Source of the DNA: Bacillota bacterium | GTDB lineage: Bacteria > Bacillota > Clostridia > Tissierellales > Sedimentibacteraceae | Assembly: GCA_023386345.1 (NCBI GenBank) | Contig: JAEWJT010000004.1 | Coordinates: forward strand, 496,001-560,000 | DNA length: 64,000 nt | Direction of reading: 5' to 3' | The notes under the pieces: generated by a model | Databases searched by the model: none | What the model saw: only the letters and a program-made list of their open reading frames with translations | What the model was told of the DNA's origin: nothing | Part shown: positions 42,277-51,464 of the stretch, piece after piece | How positions within the stretch are numbered: position 1 is the first letter of the stretch | How the letters are laid out: each line of letters begins with the position of its first letter | Translations under genes and position numbers: made by a program

Positions 42277-42284
42277 ATTCGAAA

Positions 42285-43628
42285 CTAAAACGGAAATCTA
42301 AACCCGCCGCCTCCAGCTCTTTTTTTCATCATTTTTTCCATTGAGCCGAATTGCTTCATCATTTTCTTCATATCTTCAAACTGTTTTAAAAGCTTATTGA
42401 CTTCTTGAACTGATGTCCCGCTTCCTGCTGCAATTCTTTTTCTTCTGCTGCCATTTATGATTGATGGCATAACTCTTTCTTTCTTAGTCATTGACTGAAT
42501 TATTGCCTCTGTATGCTTCATGTCATTTTCATCAACCTTTAAGCCTTTTAGTTGTTTAGAATTAAATCCAGGAATCATAGAAAGCAACTCATCAATTGGT
42601 CCCATATTTTTCATCTGTTGAAGCTGAGTTAAAAAGTCATTCAAGTCAAGCTCTTGGTTCTTTATCTTCTTTTGAAGCTCTAAAGCTTGTTTCTCATCAA
42701 ATGCAGACTGTGCCTTATCTATGATAGATAAGATGTCACCCATACCAAGAATCCTTGAGGCCATTCTATCTGGATGGAAAACCTCCAGCTGATCCATTTT
42801 TTCGCCAACTGTCACAAATTTTATAGGCTTATCAACTACATTTTTTATTGATAAAGCCGCACCACCTCTAGCATCACCATCTACCTTAGAAAGTACAACA
42901 CCAGACACATCAAGATATCCGTTAAATGTTTCAGCAACCTTAACTGCCTCTTGTCCCGTCATAGCATCAAGCACTAAAAGTATTTCATTTGGCTTTACCT
43001 CATTTTTCACATTAACAAGCTCGTCCATAAGAGTCTCATCTATGTGAAGTCTACCAGCAGTATCTATTATAACTACGTCATTATTAAATTTATTAGCATG
43101 CTTCATAGCCTCTCTAGCTATAGTTACAGGATTTTCCTTGTCACCCATTGTAAATACAGGAACATCAATCCCTTCACCTACAACTTGAAGCTGTTTAATA
43201 GCAGCAGGTCTGTAAATATCACAAGCTACAAGCAACGGTCTTCTTCCGTCTTTTTTAAGCTTTAATGCAAGCTTTCCAGAAGTAGTAGTCTTACCAGCAC
43301 CCTGCAATCCGCACATCATGATATATGTTATACCATTTGTGTTGAATTTAAGCTTACTTTCTTGGCTTCCCATGATGTCCTTTAGCTCTTCATGAACTAT
43401 CTTAACAACCTGCTGTCCAGGCGTTAAGCTTTCCATAACCTCATGGCCGATAGCTCTTTCCTTAACCTTGTTAATAAAGTTTTTTACAACCTTAAAATTA
43501 ACATCTGCCTCTAACAATGAAAGTTTAACCTCTCTCATTGCCAAATCTATATCTTTTTCAGAAAGCTTCCCTTTGCCTTTTAAAGTTTTAAGAACATTTT
43601 GAAGTTTTTCAGACAAATTTTCAAACAT
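42285..43628 (-). CDS. ffh: Signal recognition particle protein Ffh
   Basis: The SRP GTPase binds signal peptides and 4.5S/6S RNA. The NG domain has MCGLQGAGKTTTSGKLALKLK, DIYRPAAIKQL, IIDTAGRLHID and LSKVDGDARGGAALS; the Met-rich M domain begins near residue 300 and has IINGSRRKRIAAGSGTSVQEVNKLLKQFEDMKKMMKQ. Length 447 is normal. It follows ylxM and its receptor FtsY is encoded upstream, with an accessory block between. Confidence 0.97.
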   Translation of the reverse strand: MFENLSEKLQNVLKTLKGKGKLSEKDIDLAMREVKLSLLEADVNFKVVKNFINKVKERAIGHEVMESLTPGQQVVKIVHEELKDIMGSQESKLKFNTNGITYIMMCGLQGAGKTTTSGKLALKLKKDGRRPLLVACDIYRPAAIKQLQVVGEGIDVPVFTMGDKENPVTIAREAMKHANKFNNDVVIIDTAGRLHIDETLMDELVNVKNEVKPNEILLVLDAMTGQEAVKVAETFNGYLDVSGVVLSKVDGDARGGAALSIKNVVDKPIKFVTVGEKMDQLEVFHPDRMASRILGMGDILSIIDKAQSAFDEKQALELQKKIKNQELDLNDFLTQLQQMKNMGPIDELLSMIPGFNSKQLKGLKVDENDMKHTEAIIQSMTKKERVMPSIINGSRRKRIAAGSGTSVQEVNKLLKQFEDMKKMMKQFGSMEKMMKKRAGGGGFRFPF

Positions 43629-43639
43629 TATCGACTTTC

Positions 43640-44017
43640 CTACCCTTCATTTAATATTTTTTCAGCTTCATTCTTTATATCGTTTATTTCATTGGCAAAA
43701 TTATTATAAAAATCTTTATTCTCTATATTATCAGTCACATTAATTTTATTTATTATCTCAATTATTTTCTCTGCTGAATTATTAATCTTTTCAAGCTTTG
43801 AATGTAAAGAAAGTTTCTCTTCAAATTCTACCAAATTTTTTTCTGCTCTTTTTAATGTATCATGTACCCCTGCTCTGGACATATTTAATTCTTCTGCTAT
43901 TTCACCTAAACTAAAGTCTTGATTATAGTATAAATCAATTACAGTAGCTTGATTTTCTTTCAACAAATTTCCATAGCAATCATAAAGTTCACTAAAAAAT
44001 AAATTTTTTACAAACAT
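43640..44017 (-). CDS. ylxM: YlxM family SRP-associated protein (UPF0122)
   Basis: Sigma-70 region-4-like helix-turn-helix: LYDCYGNLLKENQATVIDLYYNQDFSLGEIAEELNMSRAGVHDTLKRAEKNLVEFEEKL. YlxM stimulates SRP GTPase in streptococci and is encoded next to ffh. The ATG at 44017 follows AGAGGTG; a GTG nine bases upstream would lie inside that site. In relatives it directly follows ftsY. Confidence 0.94.
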   Translation of the reverse strand: MFVKNLFFSELYDCYGNLLKENQATVIDLYYNQDFSLGEIAEELNMSRAGVHDTLKRAEKNLVEFEEKLSLHSKLEKINNSAEKIIEIINKINVTDNIENKDFYNNFANEINDIKNEAEKILNEG

Positions 44018-44193
44018 TTGATACACCTCTTTTATACACTATAAAGCAACTTACTTAACAGTGGTATTTTATACTAAAATTAATACTTTGTCAACAGTTT
44101 TTTTATAAAGTTTTTTATTATTTATTAAAAACAAAAATTGCAACATCAAATATCTGCTTTTGTTATTTTATTTTACAATTTCGTTATAAACAT

Positions 44194-44220
44194 AAAAGAG
44201 GTATAAAAAATACCTCTTTT
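44194..44220 (-). terminator. Terminator of the ABC transporter operon
   Basis: AAAAGAGGTAT/ATACCTCTTTT, an 11-bp perfect stem with a 5-base loop, overlapping the permease stop codon, with T residues after it on the minus strand. Confidence 0.8.
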
Positions 44221-45007
44221 AATATTGCCCTAGCAAACCATTTTTCTTAGCAATCTTACTGCAATAGTTAAATATTACTATACCTATGATGAAATATATT
44301 GCTGAATTTAATATTAGACATAAATAATCTAGTGGACTGAAACTTAGTAAATTAAAATCTTTTCTTGCTATAACATAAACCATATTTATAGCTGGTCTAA
44401 ATGGTACAAATGCTGAAACTAATGGACTCATATCGAACATTATCAAACCGATTAGAAAAAATTGCACGATATTTAAAAAGGAATTTATTTGCTTAAATAT
44501 AACTGCTAAACCGCCAAGCACTAGAGATATTCCAAAGATGCTGAATATACCTATAATTATAATAACAGTCAATGAAATTACATTTATATTTAGCCAATAT
44601 CCTGTAGTTAACATGATAAATATTAACAATACAAAACAAAAAATAATATTTATAAATAAATTTGCTATACTTCTTACTATAACGACAGAATATAATCCTA
44701 AGCTTGACATACATATTTGTTCTAATGTTCCTTTAGTCGCATCACTTGATATGCTATAAGCTACGCTTGAATATGAAACAAGCATAATCGTCCAAATAAA
44801 ATAACCGACAATTAAGTTCTCAAGAGTACCACCAAGCTTTAATGGGGATGCTTCCATATTCTGACCAAAAAAATTAAGTCCTAAAAACATAGCCATGAAT
44901 ACTACATAAAGTGTAAAAAATTCCATTATTGTATTAAACTTATATCTAGTGATATCCTTTAATGATTTTTCAAACGATACTTTGAAAAAATAGAACATTT
45001 TTTTCAT
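44219..45007 (-). CDS. ABC-2 type transporter permease
   Basis: A 262-residue protein with six predicted helices; SSDATKGTLEQICMSSLGLYSVVIVRSIANL matches the ABC-2 permease motif GTLE. The substrate is unknown; such pairs export drugs, lipids or peptides. It overlaps the ATPase gene by four bases, so the two form one complex. It belongs to the block inserted between ftsY and ylxM. Confidence 0.87.
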   Translation of the reverse strand: MKKMFYFFKVSFEKSLKDITRYKFNTIMEFFTLYVVFMAMFLGLNFFGQNMEASPLKLGGTLENLIVGYFIWTIMLVSYSSVAYSISSDATKGTLEQICMSSLGLYSVVIVRSIANLFINIIFCFVLLIFIMLTTGYWLNINVISLTVIIIIGIFSIFGISLVLGGLAVIFKQINSFLNIVQFFLIGLIMFDMSPLVSAFVPFRPAINMVYVIARKDFNLLSFSPLDYLCLILNSAIYFIIGIVIFNYCSKIAKKNGLLGQY

Positions 45008-45930
45008 TTATTTACACCTCCGCCAGTTAAATTTAAATAAACCCTTTCAAAATTAATATTACTCTGCTTGATTTCCTTAATGGATAAATTATTATTTCTT
45101 AATAAATCAATGATATTATAAATAATTTGTGAATCAGATATATCTATTTCTAATACAGTATTATTATTAGAAAAATAAAATTCATATCCTGCTTCTAACA
45201 GATTTTTCATACACTCATCTGTAACACTTTTGTTCAAAATAAATTCATATGTCATGTTTCTAAACATATCTAATAAATTATTCATAGCATCATGTGCTAT
45301 AATTTTTCCTTTAGCCATAATAATGACATCGTCGCAAATATCCTGAACTAAGTGCATATCATGCGTACTAAGCAGAATTGTTTTTTTCATATCTACAGAA
45401 ATACTTTTAAGCACTTCTTTAATATCTAAACAACTTTCAACATCTAATCCAAGAGTTGGCTCATCTAAAATTATAATGTCTGTATCACAAACCAAGGTCA
45501 TTGCAATAGCAACCTTTTGCTGCATACCTCTTGATAAATTATTTACTAATATATTTTTCTTATCAGTTAAATTAAATCTTTCCATCAATTCATCTATTTT
45601 TAACTCTATCTTTTTGCCTCCTAAACCTCTTATTCCGGCAAAGTAACGAAGATTCTCTATCGGTGTAAGTCTCCAATATAAATTTCTCGTTCCTTCAAAT
45701 AAGGCAGCAACTCTATCAATAGATTTTCTGTTAATCTTGCCATTAATTTTAATAGTTCCTCCATCTGGTATTATTATATTGCATATGCTTTTTATAGTTG
45801 TTGTTTTACCAGAACCATTTGGACCTAAAATTGCTGTAATTTTGCCTTCTTCTGCTGAAAATGAAATATCATCTACTGCCTTTGTTTTGCCAAAACTCTT
45901 TGTTAAATTATTAACTTCAATCGCTTTCAT
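45004..45930 (-). CDS. ABC transporter ATP-binding protein
   Basis: Walker A ILGPNGSGKTTTIKSIC, signature NNLSRGMQQKVAIA, Walker B DIIILDEPTLGLD, and the switch His in LLSTHD are all present. A C-terminal domain of about 90 residues (FILNKSVTDECMKNLLEAGYEFYF) follows, as in CcmA/NatA-type exporters. Only one permease is encoded, so it would act as a homodimer. The ATG at 45930 opens the operon. Confidence 0.93.
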   Translation of the reverse strand: MKAIEVNNLTKSFGKTKAVDDISFSAEEGKITAILGPNGSGKTTTIKSICNIIIPDGGTIKINGKINRKSIDRVAALFEGTRNLYWRLTPIENLRYFAGIRGLGGKKIELKIDELMERFNLTDKKNILVNNLSRGMQQKVAIAMTLVCDTDIIILDEPTLGLDVESCLDIKEVLKSISVDMKKTILLSTHDMHLVQDICDDVIIMAKGKIIAHDAMNNLLDMFRNMTYEFILNKSVTDECMKNLLEAGYEFYFSNNNTVLEIDISDSQIIYNIIDLLRNNNLSIKEIKQSNINFERVYLNLTGGGVNK

Positions 45931-46290
45931 AAAATCCCCTTTCTTTTAATTATCACAACAATAGCCTATCAATTTTCAAATAAATATCATCTATCATGTG
46001 ACTAACCAAATTTTTCTATTTATACAATTAATTATATATAAATATCCTAATCTGTCAAATTAATTTAATATTAAAATTTGATTAAAATAAATAAAAGATT
46101 ACTATTCTATGCTGAAAATATAAAAAAAGGCAGGTTTACGTAATAGTCTTTTGTGTAAACCATGCCTTATTATAATTAAAATTTTCACTAGATTTAAAAT
46201 GAGTAAATTGTTTATATGATAAACTTGCATTTAATATGTTAAATTTTTCTGCTATTTCTTGTTCGTATCTTTTCTCAATTCTTTATACAA
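45931..46290. other. Intergenic stretch between the ABC operon and NUDIX gene
   Basis: Apart from the hairpin at 46127-46168 it is AT-rich with no ORF or other structure that I can support; the promoter of the ABC operon should lie in its left half. Confidence 0.5.
46127..46168 (-). terminator. Terminator of the NUDIX gene
   Basis: AAGGCATGGTTTAC pairs with GTAAACCTGCCTT (one bulge) and is followed by seven T residues on the minus strand. Confidence 0.85.
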
Positions 46291-46767
46291 TTACATAAAT
46301 TCTTTTAAATACATAAGCATGGCTGGTTTATCTATGTCTGAAAATTTATTATTATTTATAAGATTTTTTATTTCATCCGTTGATGCCCAATGTGCATTTT
46401 CAGTATCATCACCAGCCTTTAAAAATTCTCCCTCTGCTTCACATAAAAAATATATACCAAACGAATCGACAGGACCAGATAAAGTTTGGTATGCAGCATA
46501 TGGTTTTATACATTGCATCTCGAATGAAGATATTTGCGGTTTTGTATGTATTTGTTCTTTTTCATTTTTAATATGCTTTAAATGTAATCCCGTTTCTTCA
46601 AATATTTCCCTTTTCAAAGCTTCTGTGATGGATTCATATTCTTCAATTCTTCCTCCAGGTAATTCAAAGCATTCTGGCTCACCTTTTCTTTTCCTTAACT
46701 GTATTACAATTTCTTTTTGATTATTATTTTCTCTTTCAATTATTCCTCTAACATTAACGTGTATCAT
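46291..46767 (-). CDS. NUDIX hydrolase
   Basis: The Nudix box is complete: GGRIEEYESITEALKREIFEETGL (GX5EX7REUXEEXGU). The protein (158 residues) begins IHVNVRGIIERENNNQKEIVIQLRKRKGEPECFELPGG. Substrates of this class are nucleoside diphosphate derivatives; the exact one is not evident. The ATG at 46767 lies after AAGAGG. It is monocistronic, with a terminator at 46127-46168. Confidence 0.9.
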   Translation of the reverse strand: MIHVNVRGIIERENNNQKEIVIQLRKRKGEPECFELPGGRIEEYESITEALKREIFEETGLHLKHIKNEKEQIHTKPQISSFEMQCIKPYAAYQTLSGPVDSFGIYFLCEAEGEFLKAGDDTENAHWASTDEIKNLINNNKFSDIDKPAMLMYLKEFM

Positions 46768-46964
46768 AAATGCCTCTTTTCTTTTAGAAATAAATAGATA
46801 TAAATATTTCATTATCTCTAGTTTATCAAAATATAATTATCTTCAATTTTTCTATTATCAGTTGTTCTAAATATCAGTAATTTATTTAAAGCTTATTTTA
46901 AACCTCAATATTTAATCAACAGAATAGTTTATTTTACCTAACACTTTCAAATGCAATGATATAA

Positions 46965-47597
46965 TTATTTTACAGATACATATTTGTTATCTTTTATATA
47001 AAATCTCCAAAGATAATCCTTAGCTTCCTCTGCATAATCAATCCCTACTCGTTTAGAAGATATTATAGTGAATTTTTCTCCTTGTCCTTCTTCAATATAT
47101 AGCTTACTGCCACATAAATCTTCTCCATTTAATTTTTTATCAATAAAAAGTGCATTACATAATTTACCCGGTCCATTAGTTAAACCATTTATTTGGCTTT
47201 TACTTAACTGGTTATATAATTTTTTAAATCTGTTTTGAGCCATTAAGTCAAAACCTTCAATTGGTTCAACAGCTCTTATCAAAACAGCTTGAGGATTTCC
47301 TTCTTCTCTAGTAACTATATTAAAACAATAGTACATTCCATAAATAATAAATACATATGAAAAACCTGCACCTCCGTACATAACCTCAACTCTTGGTGTT
47401 CTTCTTCCACCATAGGAGTGTGCAGCTTTATCTTCAATACCCATATATGCTTCGACTTCAACAATCTTCGCAGAAATTTTCTGTCCGTCAACCTCGTGAA
47501 CAAGCGTCTTCCCTAAAAGCTCTTTAGCAACTATTATTGAGTCTCTATTATAAAATTCTCTATCTAATTTTTTCATCTTACTATATTCTTTCTCCAT
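46965..47597 (-). CDS. DNA-3-methyladenine glycosylase (AAG/MPG type)
   Basis: Excises alkylated and deaminated purines. Family motifs are LDREFYNRDSIIVAKELLGKTLVHEVDG, IVEVEAYMGIEDKAAHSYGGRRTPRVEVMYGGAGFSYVFIIYGMYYCFNIVT and AVLIRAVEPIEG (catalytic Glu in VEAY), with LTNGPGKLCNAL near the end. Length 210 is normal. The ATG at 47597 follows AAGGAAGAG and overlaps the upstream gene by 17 bases; an inner ATG at 47576 is possible. Confidence 0.94.
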   Translation of the reverse strand: MEKEYSKMKKLDREFYNRDSIIVAKELLGKTLVHEVDGQKISAKIVEVEAYMGIEDKAAHSYGGRRTPRVEVMYGGAGFSYVFIIYGMYYCFNIVTREEGNPQAVLIRAVEPIEGFDLMAQNRFKKLYNQLSKSQINGLTNGPGKLCNALFIDKKLNGEDLCGSKLYIEEGQGEKFTIISSKRVGIDYAEEAKDYLWRFYIKDNKYVSVK

Positions 47598-47826
47598 GTA
47601 TTATAACTCTTCCTTCATCAGGACATTTGATATCAAACATCGGTGCTTTTTCATCCCCATAATCTAACATAGCACCATTTTGCAAAGCATAAACAAATGG
47701 ATACATACAGCTCCAAAGTTCATGACAAATTTGAGGACATAAATCTTCAACTATAAACTCATCTCCCACATTATGATAATTGCATCTGCAATTGCTTTCA
47801 ATAATTTTTAATTTTACTTTTGCCAT
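47581..47826 (-). CDS. TIGR04076 family Cys-containing small protein
   Basis: An 81-residue protein, MAKVKLKIIESNCRCNYHNVGDEFIVEDLCPQICHELWSCMYPFVYALQNGAMLDYGD...FDIKCPDEGRVIIHGERI, fitting the TIGR04076 family of uncertain role. It has six Cys, including CRC and CPQIC, which could bind metal. It is translationally coupled to the glycosylase gene. Confidence 0.8.
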   Translation of the reverse strand: MAKVKLKIIESNCRCNYHNVGDEFIVEDLCPQICHELWSCMYPFVYALQNGAMLDYGDEKAPMFDIKCPDEGRVIIHGERI

Positions 47827-47877
47827 TGTACGCCTCCTAAAAAGTTTCTAGCAACAAATAAATAAAACATATCTTCA

Positions 47878-48624
47878 TTATATCTCTTTACAAACAAGAT
47901 GTAATTTACAATAATTTTCTTCACTAGCAATAATACCTTCATCAGTAAAGCCATGCTCCAAAAACCATTTTAAATTGCCATTTGGAAATGTTCCTATTTC
48001 ATCTGTTATCACATATATTCTTGTGTATTTGTTTTTCAAGTGTTTTTCAAGCTCCATAAGAGGATAATGCTTGTAGTCATATTGTGTAGACGAATGATAT
48101 AAACACGTTAAAAAAGCATAGTCTTCACTTTTGGGTATATCATAAGGAACATAGTTTGTTGGTATATACTCAACTCCACCTAAAACTTTTTCATCCTCAA
48201 CATTCAAGTATCCAAATATGTCATCACAATACTTTGATAAAAATACAGCTTTTTTATTACAGCTATTGCAAGAATTTGTCAGAGTACATTTGCTAGATGT
48301 CAATGAAATATTATTTTTAGTTAAAGGAATGATATTTCCTTTGTATTGCTCAGTACCAAAATCAATAATATATGGTCTTTCTACGCATTTTTCACCATTT
48401 AATAGTTTATTTAGAAAATTTCTATTTATAGGTGCTTTATATCTTTCTTTTCCATCAACTACTGTTAGAAATGGAAAAAATATCTTTTGATTTTTAGCTA
48501 AATTAAAATCTTCTTCTATGTTATATGTTCTTATATCAAATCTATCCTTATATTCATCTAACAATCGAAATATTTCTAAGTTAATCGGACATTGATATCC
48601 CCAGTAATAAAAGTCTATTTTCAT
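47878..48624 (-). CDS. Uncharacterised two-part protein: thioredoxin-like start, YoaP/acetyltransferase-like end
   Basis: Residues 1-80 (MKIDFYYWGYQCPINLEIFRLLDEYKDRFDIRTYNIEEDFNLAKN...FFPFLTVVDGKERYKAPI) look like a thioredoxin fold with a single Cys. A CNSCNK segment near residue 122 follows. The rest (VLGGVEYIPTNYVPYDIP, FLTCLYHS, WFLEHGFTDEG) recalls an acetyltransferase-like or YoaP-type domain. I could not assign a function; the domain calls rest on pattern only. It belongs to the ftsY-ylxM accessory block. Confidence 0.5.
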   Translation of the reverse strand: MKIDFYYWGYQCPINLEIFRLLDEYKDRFDIRTYNIEEDFNLAKNQKIFFPFLTVVDGKERYKAPINRNFLNKLLNGEKCVERPYIIDFGTEQYKGNIIPLTKNNISLTSSKCTLTNSCNSCNKKAVFLSKYCDDIFGYLNVEDEKVLGGVEYIPTNYVPYDIPKSEDYAFLTCLYHSSTQYDYKHYPLMELEKHLKNKYTRIYVITDEIGTFPNGNLKWFLEHGFTDEGIIASEENYCKLHLVCKEI

Positions 48625-48661
48625 CTTATTTACACACCTTTTGTATTTATTGATAATATCC

Positions 48662-49099
48662 TTAAAATTCGTGTATTTTTAAGCTTATTTCTGATTCGCC
48701 AATTATCTTTATTCCGTTTTTCTTTAAAAGTTTAGCTGCAAACCCATCACCATCAATTATAGTTTTAGAAAAAGTACCATCATATATTTTTTCACTTCCA
48801 CAAGAAGGACTTTTTTCTTTTAATATAGCATATTTACAATTATAAATTTTTGCTATTTTTAAAGTTTCCTCAGCTCCCTTTATAAACTCCTCTGTCACAT
48901 CAACACCATCTTTACTTATTACAAAATAACCTTTTATCTCGGCAGGACTTCTTGGCGTTGATAATCCACCGAGCTGTTCAGGACATACCGGAATTAAAGT
49001 ATGCTTTGACATAAGTTCTTCAAGTTCTGGTACTGTTTTACTACTTGCGTCATACCTGCAATTAACTCCCAATAGGCATGCGCTAATTAGTATATTCAT
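48662..49099 (-). CDS. DUF523 family protein
   Basis: MNILISACLLGVNCRYDASSKTVPELEELMSKHTLIPVCPEQLGGLSTPRSPAEI and AILKEKSPSCGS are the DUF523 signatures, with conserved Cys in SACLLG, NCRY, VCPEQ and SPSCG that suggest a metal or Fe-S site. The DUF523-type domain relates to thiouridine-processing proteins in some reports. The ATG at 49099 follows AAAGGA. The role here is unknown. Confidence 0.85.
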   Translation of the reverse strand: MNILISACLLGVNCRYDASSKTVPELEELMSKHTLIPVCPEQLGGLSTPRSPAEIKGYFVISKDGVDVTEEFIKGAEETLKIAKIYNCKYAILKEKSPSCGSEKIYDGTFSKTIIDGDGFAAKLLKKNGIKIIGESEISLKIHEF

Positions 49100-49150
49100 A
49101 ATTTTATCCTTTCTTTCCACTGTACTCATACTAATAACAAATAAAAAGCG

Positions 49151-49176
49151 TTACCTACTTAATTATAAGTAGGTAA
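49151..49176 (-). terminator. Hairpin after the DUF4256 gene
   Basis: TTACCTACTTA/TAAGTAGGTAA, an 11-bp perfect stem with a 4-base loop, followed on the minus strand by CGCTTTTTATTTG. Either the DUF4256 terminator or, given its symmetry, bidirectional. Confidence 0.75.
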
Positions 49177-49239
49177 GATTTTTATATTGCATTTTTTGTT
49201 TTTAATTTCTATTTAGTGTCAATTTAAACAAGCTAAAAT

Positions 49240-49815
49240 TTATACCTTTAGTATACCTCTAAAACCTCTTGAGCCATAGTAGGATTCTGCTCCATTATGA
49301 TATAAAAAAACAGTATCATAACGACGGTCACAAAATACAGCTCCGCCAAGTTTTCTAATATTATCAGGAGTTTTCACCCAGCTTGATGTCTTTGTATCAA
49401 AACTTCCGAGTTTTTGAAGATCGCGATATTGTTCTTCTGTTAAAAGCTCAATACCTATTTCAGTTGCCATATTAATAGCACTATTTTGTGGTTTATTTTC
49501 TTTTCTTGATTCTAATGCTTCATGGTCATAGCAAATACTTCTGCGACCTTTAGGACTTTCTGCTGAGCAGTCACAAAAAATATACTCTCCTGTCTCTTTA
49601 TCATAGCCAATAACATTTGGTTCTCCCCCAGTTTCTTCCATTTGATTGAGCGACCACAGTTTTCCAGTATTAGCTTCTAGCTTTTCTTGTACCTTGCTCC
49701 ATTCAACATCCTTATGGAAATTCATATTTTTTTCAAAGCGAACCTTCAACACCTTTAATAGTTCTTCACGTTGTTCTAATGATAATTCTTTTACATTGTT
49801 ATTAATGTTTAGCAT
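49240..49815 (-). CDS. DUF4256 family protein
   Basis: The sequence (LSLEQREELLKVLKVRFEKNMNFHKDVEWSKVQEKL...WSLNQMEETGGEPNVIGYD...IFCDCSAESPKGRRSICYDHEAL...SSWVKTPDNIRKLGGAVFCDRRYDTVFLYHNGAESYY) matches DUF4256. The family is widespread in Firmicutes without known function. Length 191 is normal. It is a lone gene followed by a hairpin. Confidence 0.87.
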   Translation of the reverse strand: MLNINNNVKELSLEQREELLKVLKVRFEKNMNFHKDVEWSKVQEKLEANTGKLWSLNQMEETGGEPNVIGYDKETGEYIFCDCSAESPKGRRSICYDHEALESRKENKPQNSAINMATEIGIELLTEEQYRDLQKLGSFDTKTSSWVKTPDNIRKLGGAVFCDRRYDTVFLYHNGAESYYGSRGFRGILKV

Positions 49816-50011
49816 AAAAATTACCTCCTTCGATAATATTATGGCATATTTATCATATGAATATTATACTATCAAATATATAATTAGTCTACTATAAACT
49901 ATATTAAGCAAAAACTCGCTTATCAGTTTCCTGTTAAACGAGCTTTGTAAAAATCAATTATAAGATTAATTACAATTTCAACCTATTTATAAATTAACTT
50001 TTGTTGTTTTA

Positions 50012-50770
50012 TTATCTGCAATAAATATTAATGGCATCTCGTAAAAACCTTGCACAACCAAGCGCAATTTTATCATAATAAGCAGTAAATCTCTCATCTG
50101 CAACGTACATTTCTGCAAGTCCTTTATGTGCTTCTTTTGAATACATACCATCTTTCCAAAATACACAAATCCATTGTCTGTGTAAATCACATACCTTTTG
50201 TGCTTCATCGCTTGCAGGATCACCTTTTTCAAAGGCAACTTTCAAAAGACTTTCATACTCAGCACGAAGTTCTTCTACTTTCTCCATTTGCTCCTTACTC
50301 ATACCCTTTATCTTAGCATTAGAAGCATCAACAACATCATCACCATATTTCTCACGAATTTCCTTGCTATAGGCCGTTTCATTATCATCAATCATTTTCT
50401 GCTTAAAGCCTTCAAATTTTTCATTGTCACTCATAATAATTTCTCCTTTCAATGAGCTGATAGTTTTTGTTACATTGTTAATCAGCATTTCAATTTGATT
50501 TTTTCTTAGCAAGAGTGCAGACAAGTGACCTTCAAGAGCCTTGCTTTTATCATACTTAGGATCTTTGAGAATATGGCCAATCTCCTCCAATGCAACACCT
50601 AAATCACGATAAAAAAGTATTTGCTGTAATAAATCAACCTCATTTTCACCATATATACGATAACCATTAGAAACCCTCTTTGGACAGAGTAATCCAATTT
50701 GGTCGTAATACCTGAGTGTACGTGTACTAACTCCAGACATCTGAGCTAATTTATTTATTGTGTATTCCAC
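50012..50770 (-). CDS. MerR-family regulator with TipAS ligand-binding domain (TipA-like)
   Basis: Residues 1-70 are a MerR helix-turn-helix: YTINKLAQMSGVSTRTLRYYDQIGLLCPKRVSNGYRIYGENEVDLLQQILFYRDLG. A coiled linker follows, then the TipAS domain (about 113-252) with helices ending CARFLRDAINIYC. TipA of Streptomyces is activated by thiopeptide antibiotics and is made as a long regulator and a short drug-binding form. Here an internal ATG at 50434 with a strong ribosome site would make the same short form (140 residues). No target gene is adjacent. Confidence 0.93.
   Translation of the reverse strand: MEYTINKLAQMSGVSTRTLRYYDQIGLLCPKRVSNGYRIYGENEVDLLQQILFYRDLGVALEEIGHILKDPKYDKSKALEGHLSALLLRKNQIEMLINNVTKTISSLKGEIIMSDNEKFEGFKQKMIDDNETAYSKEIREKYGDDVVDASNAKIKGMSKEQMEKVEELRAEYESLLKVAFEKGDPASDEAQKVCDLHRQWICVFWKDGMYSKEAHKGLAEMYVADERFTAYYDKIALGCARFLRDAINIYCR
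50434..50450 (-). promoter_or_regulatory. Internal ribosome binding site and start for a TipAS-like short protein
   Basis: GAAAGGAG lies eight bases before an in-frame ATG (MSDNEKFEGFKQK) at the boundary between the DNA-binding and ligand-binding halves. This is a stronger site than that of the full-length start and would make the ligand domain alone. Confidence 0.65.
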
Positions 50771-50895
50771 TTATCTCACCTCACAATTATAGGATAAACT
50801 ATTACGTAACGTTAATGTCAATAGTTATTTAAAAAATATTTTTTCTATATTTATATAATATATAGTTAATAAAGTAATATAAAAAATCTTATTAA

Positions 50896-51363
50896 CTATG
50901 CTATCAAGCACACATCTATCCACTCAATAAAACCAGAATATTTTTCCAATTCGTCAACAGTCAACTCTATAACACTATTTGAACTACCACAGGCTGGAAA
51001 TACTGTAGTAAATCTTTTCAAAGATTCATCTAAGTATACCTCTGCACCATCATTTATACCAAAAGGACATACTCCACCTATATCATGACCTACAGTTTCT
51101 AGTAATTCTTCTCTTGTTAGCATTTTTGCTTTTGTCCCGAATTTTGCTTTGTATTTTGGGTTGTCTATTTTTGTGTCTCCTGATGTTACTATTAGGATGC
51201 TCTTTCCTGATACCTTGAATGCTACGGTTTTTGCTATTCTTTGAGGCTCACAACCTATTGCTTTTGCTGCTAATTCTACTGTTGCGCTTGATACTTCGAA
51301 CTCTATGATTTTATCTTCTATATTCCATTTTTTTAGATATTCTCTAACTCTTTCTATAGACAT
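50896..51363 (-). CDS. YbaK/EbsC-family aminoacyl-tRNA deacylase-like protein
   Basis: A YbaK/ProX-type editing domain: MSIERVREYLKKWNIEDKIIEFEVSSATVELAAKAIGCEPQRIAKTVAFKV, then ILIVTSGDTKIDNPKYKAKFGTKAKMLTREELLETVGHDIGGVCPFGI, with the conserved Lys (in IAKTVAF) and GGVCPFG. Members deacylate Cys-tRNA(Pro) or related mischarged tRNAs. Length 155 is normal. The ATG at 51363 follows AAAGGA at a longish distance. The gene is separated from the synthetase upstream by about 100 bp. Confidence 0.9.
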   Translation of the reverse strand: MSIERVREYLKKWNIEDKIIEFEVSSATVELAAKAIGCEPQRIAKTVAFKVSGKSILIVTSGDTKIDNPKYKAKFGTKAKMLTREELLETVGHDIGGVCPFGINDGAEVYLDESLKRFTTVFPACGSSNSVIELTVDELEKYSGFIEWIDVCLIA

Positions 51364-51464
51364 TTTTGCTTTTGTTCCTTTCACATTATTTTTTTAATAA
51401 ATTTAATAGAAAGAATTGCGAATACATATCATTATTCACAACTCTTTCTATCTACTAATTTTCC

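Noticed and set aside
50434..50770. TipA-like gene as two separate broken genes
   Set aside because: The frame is continuous from the MerR domain through the TipAS domain, so it is intact; the internal start is an additional feature.
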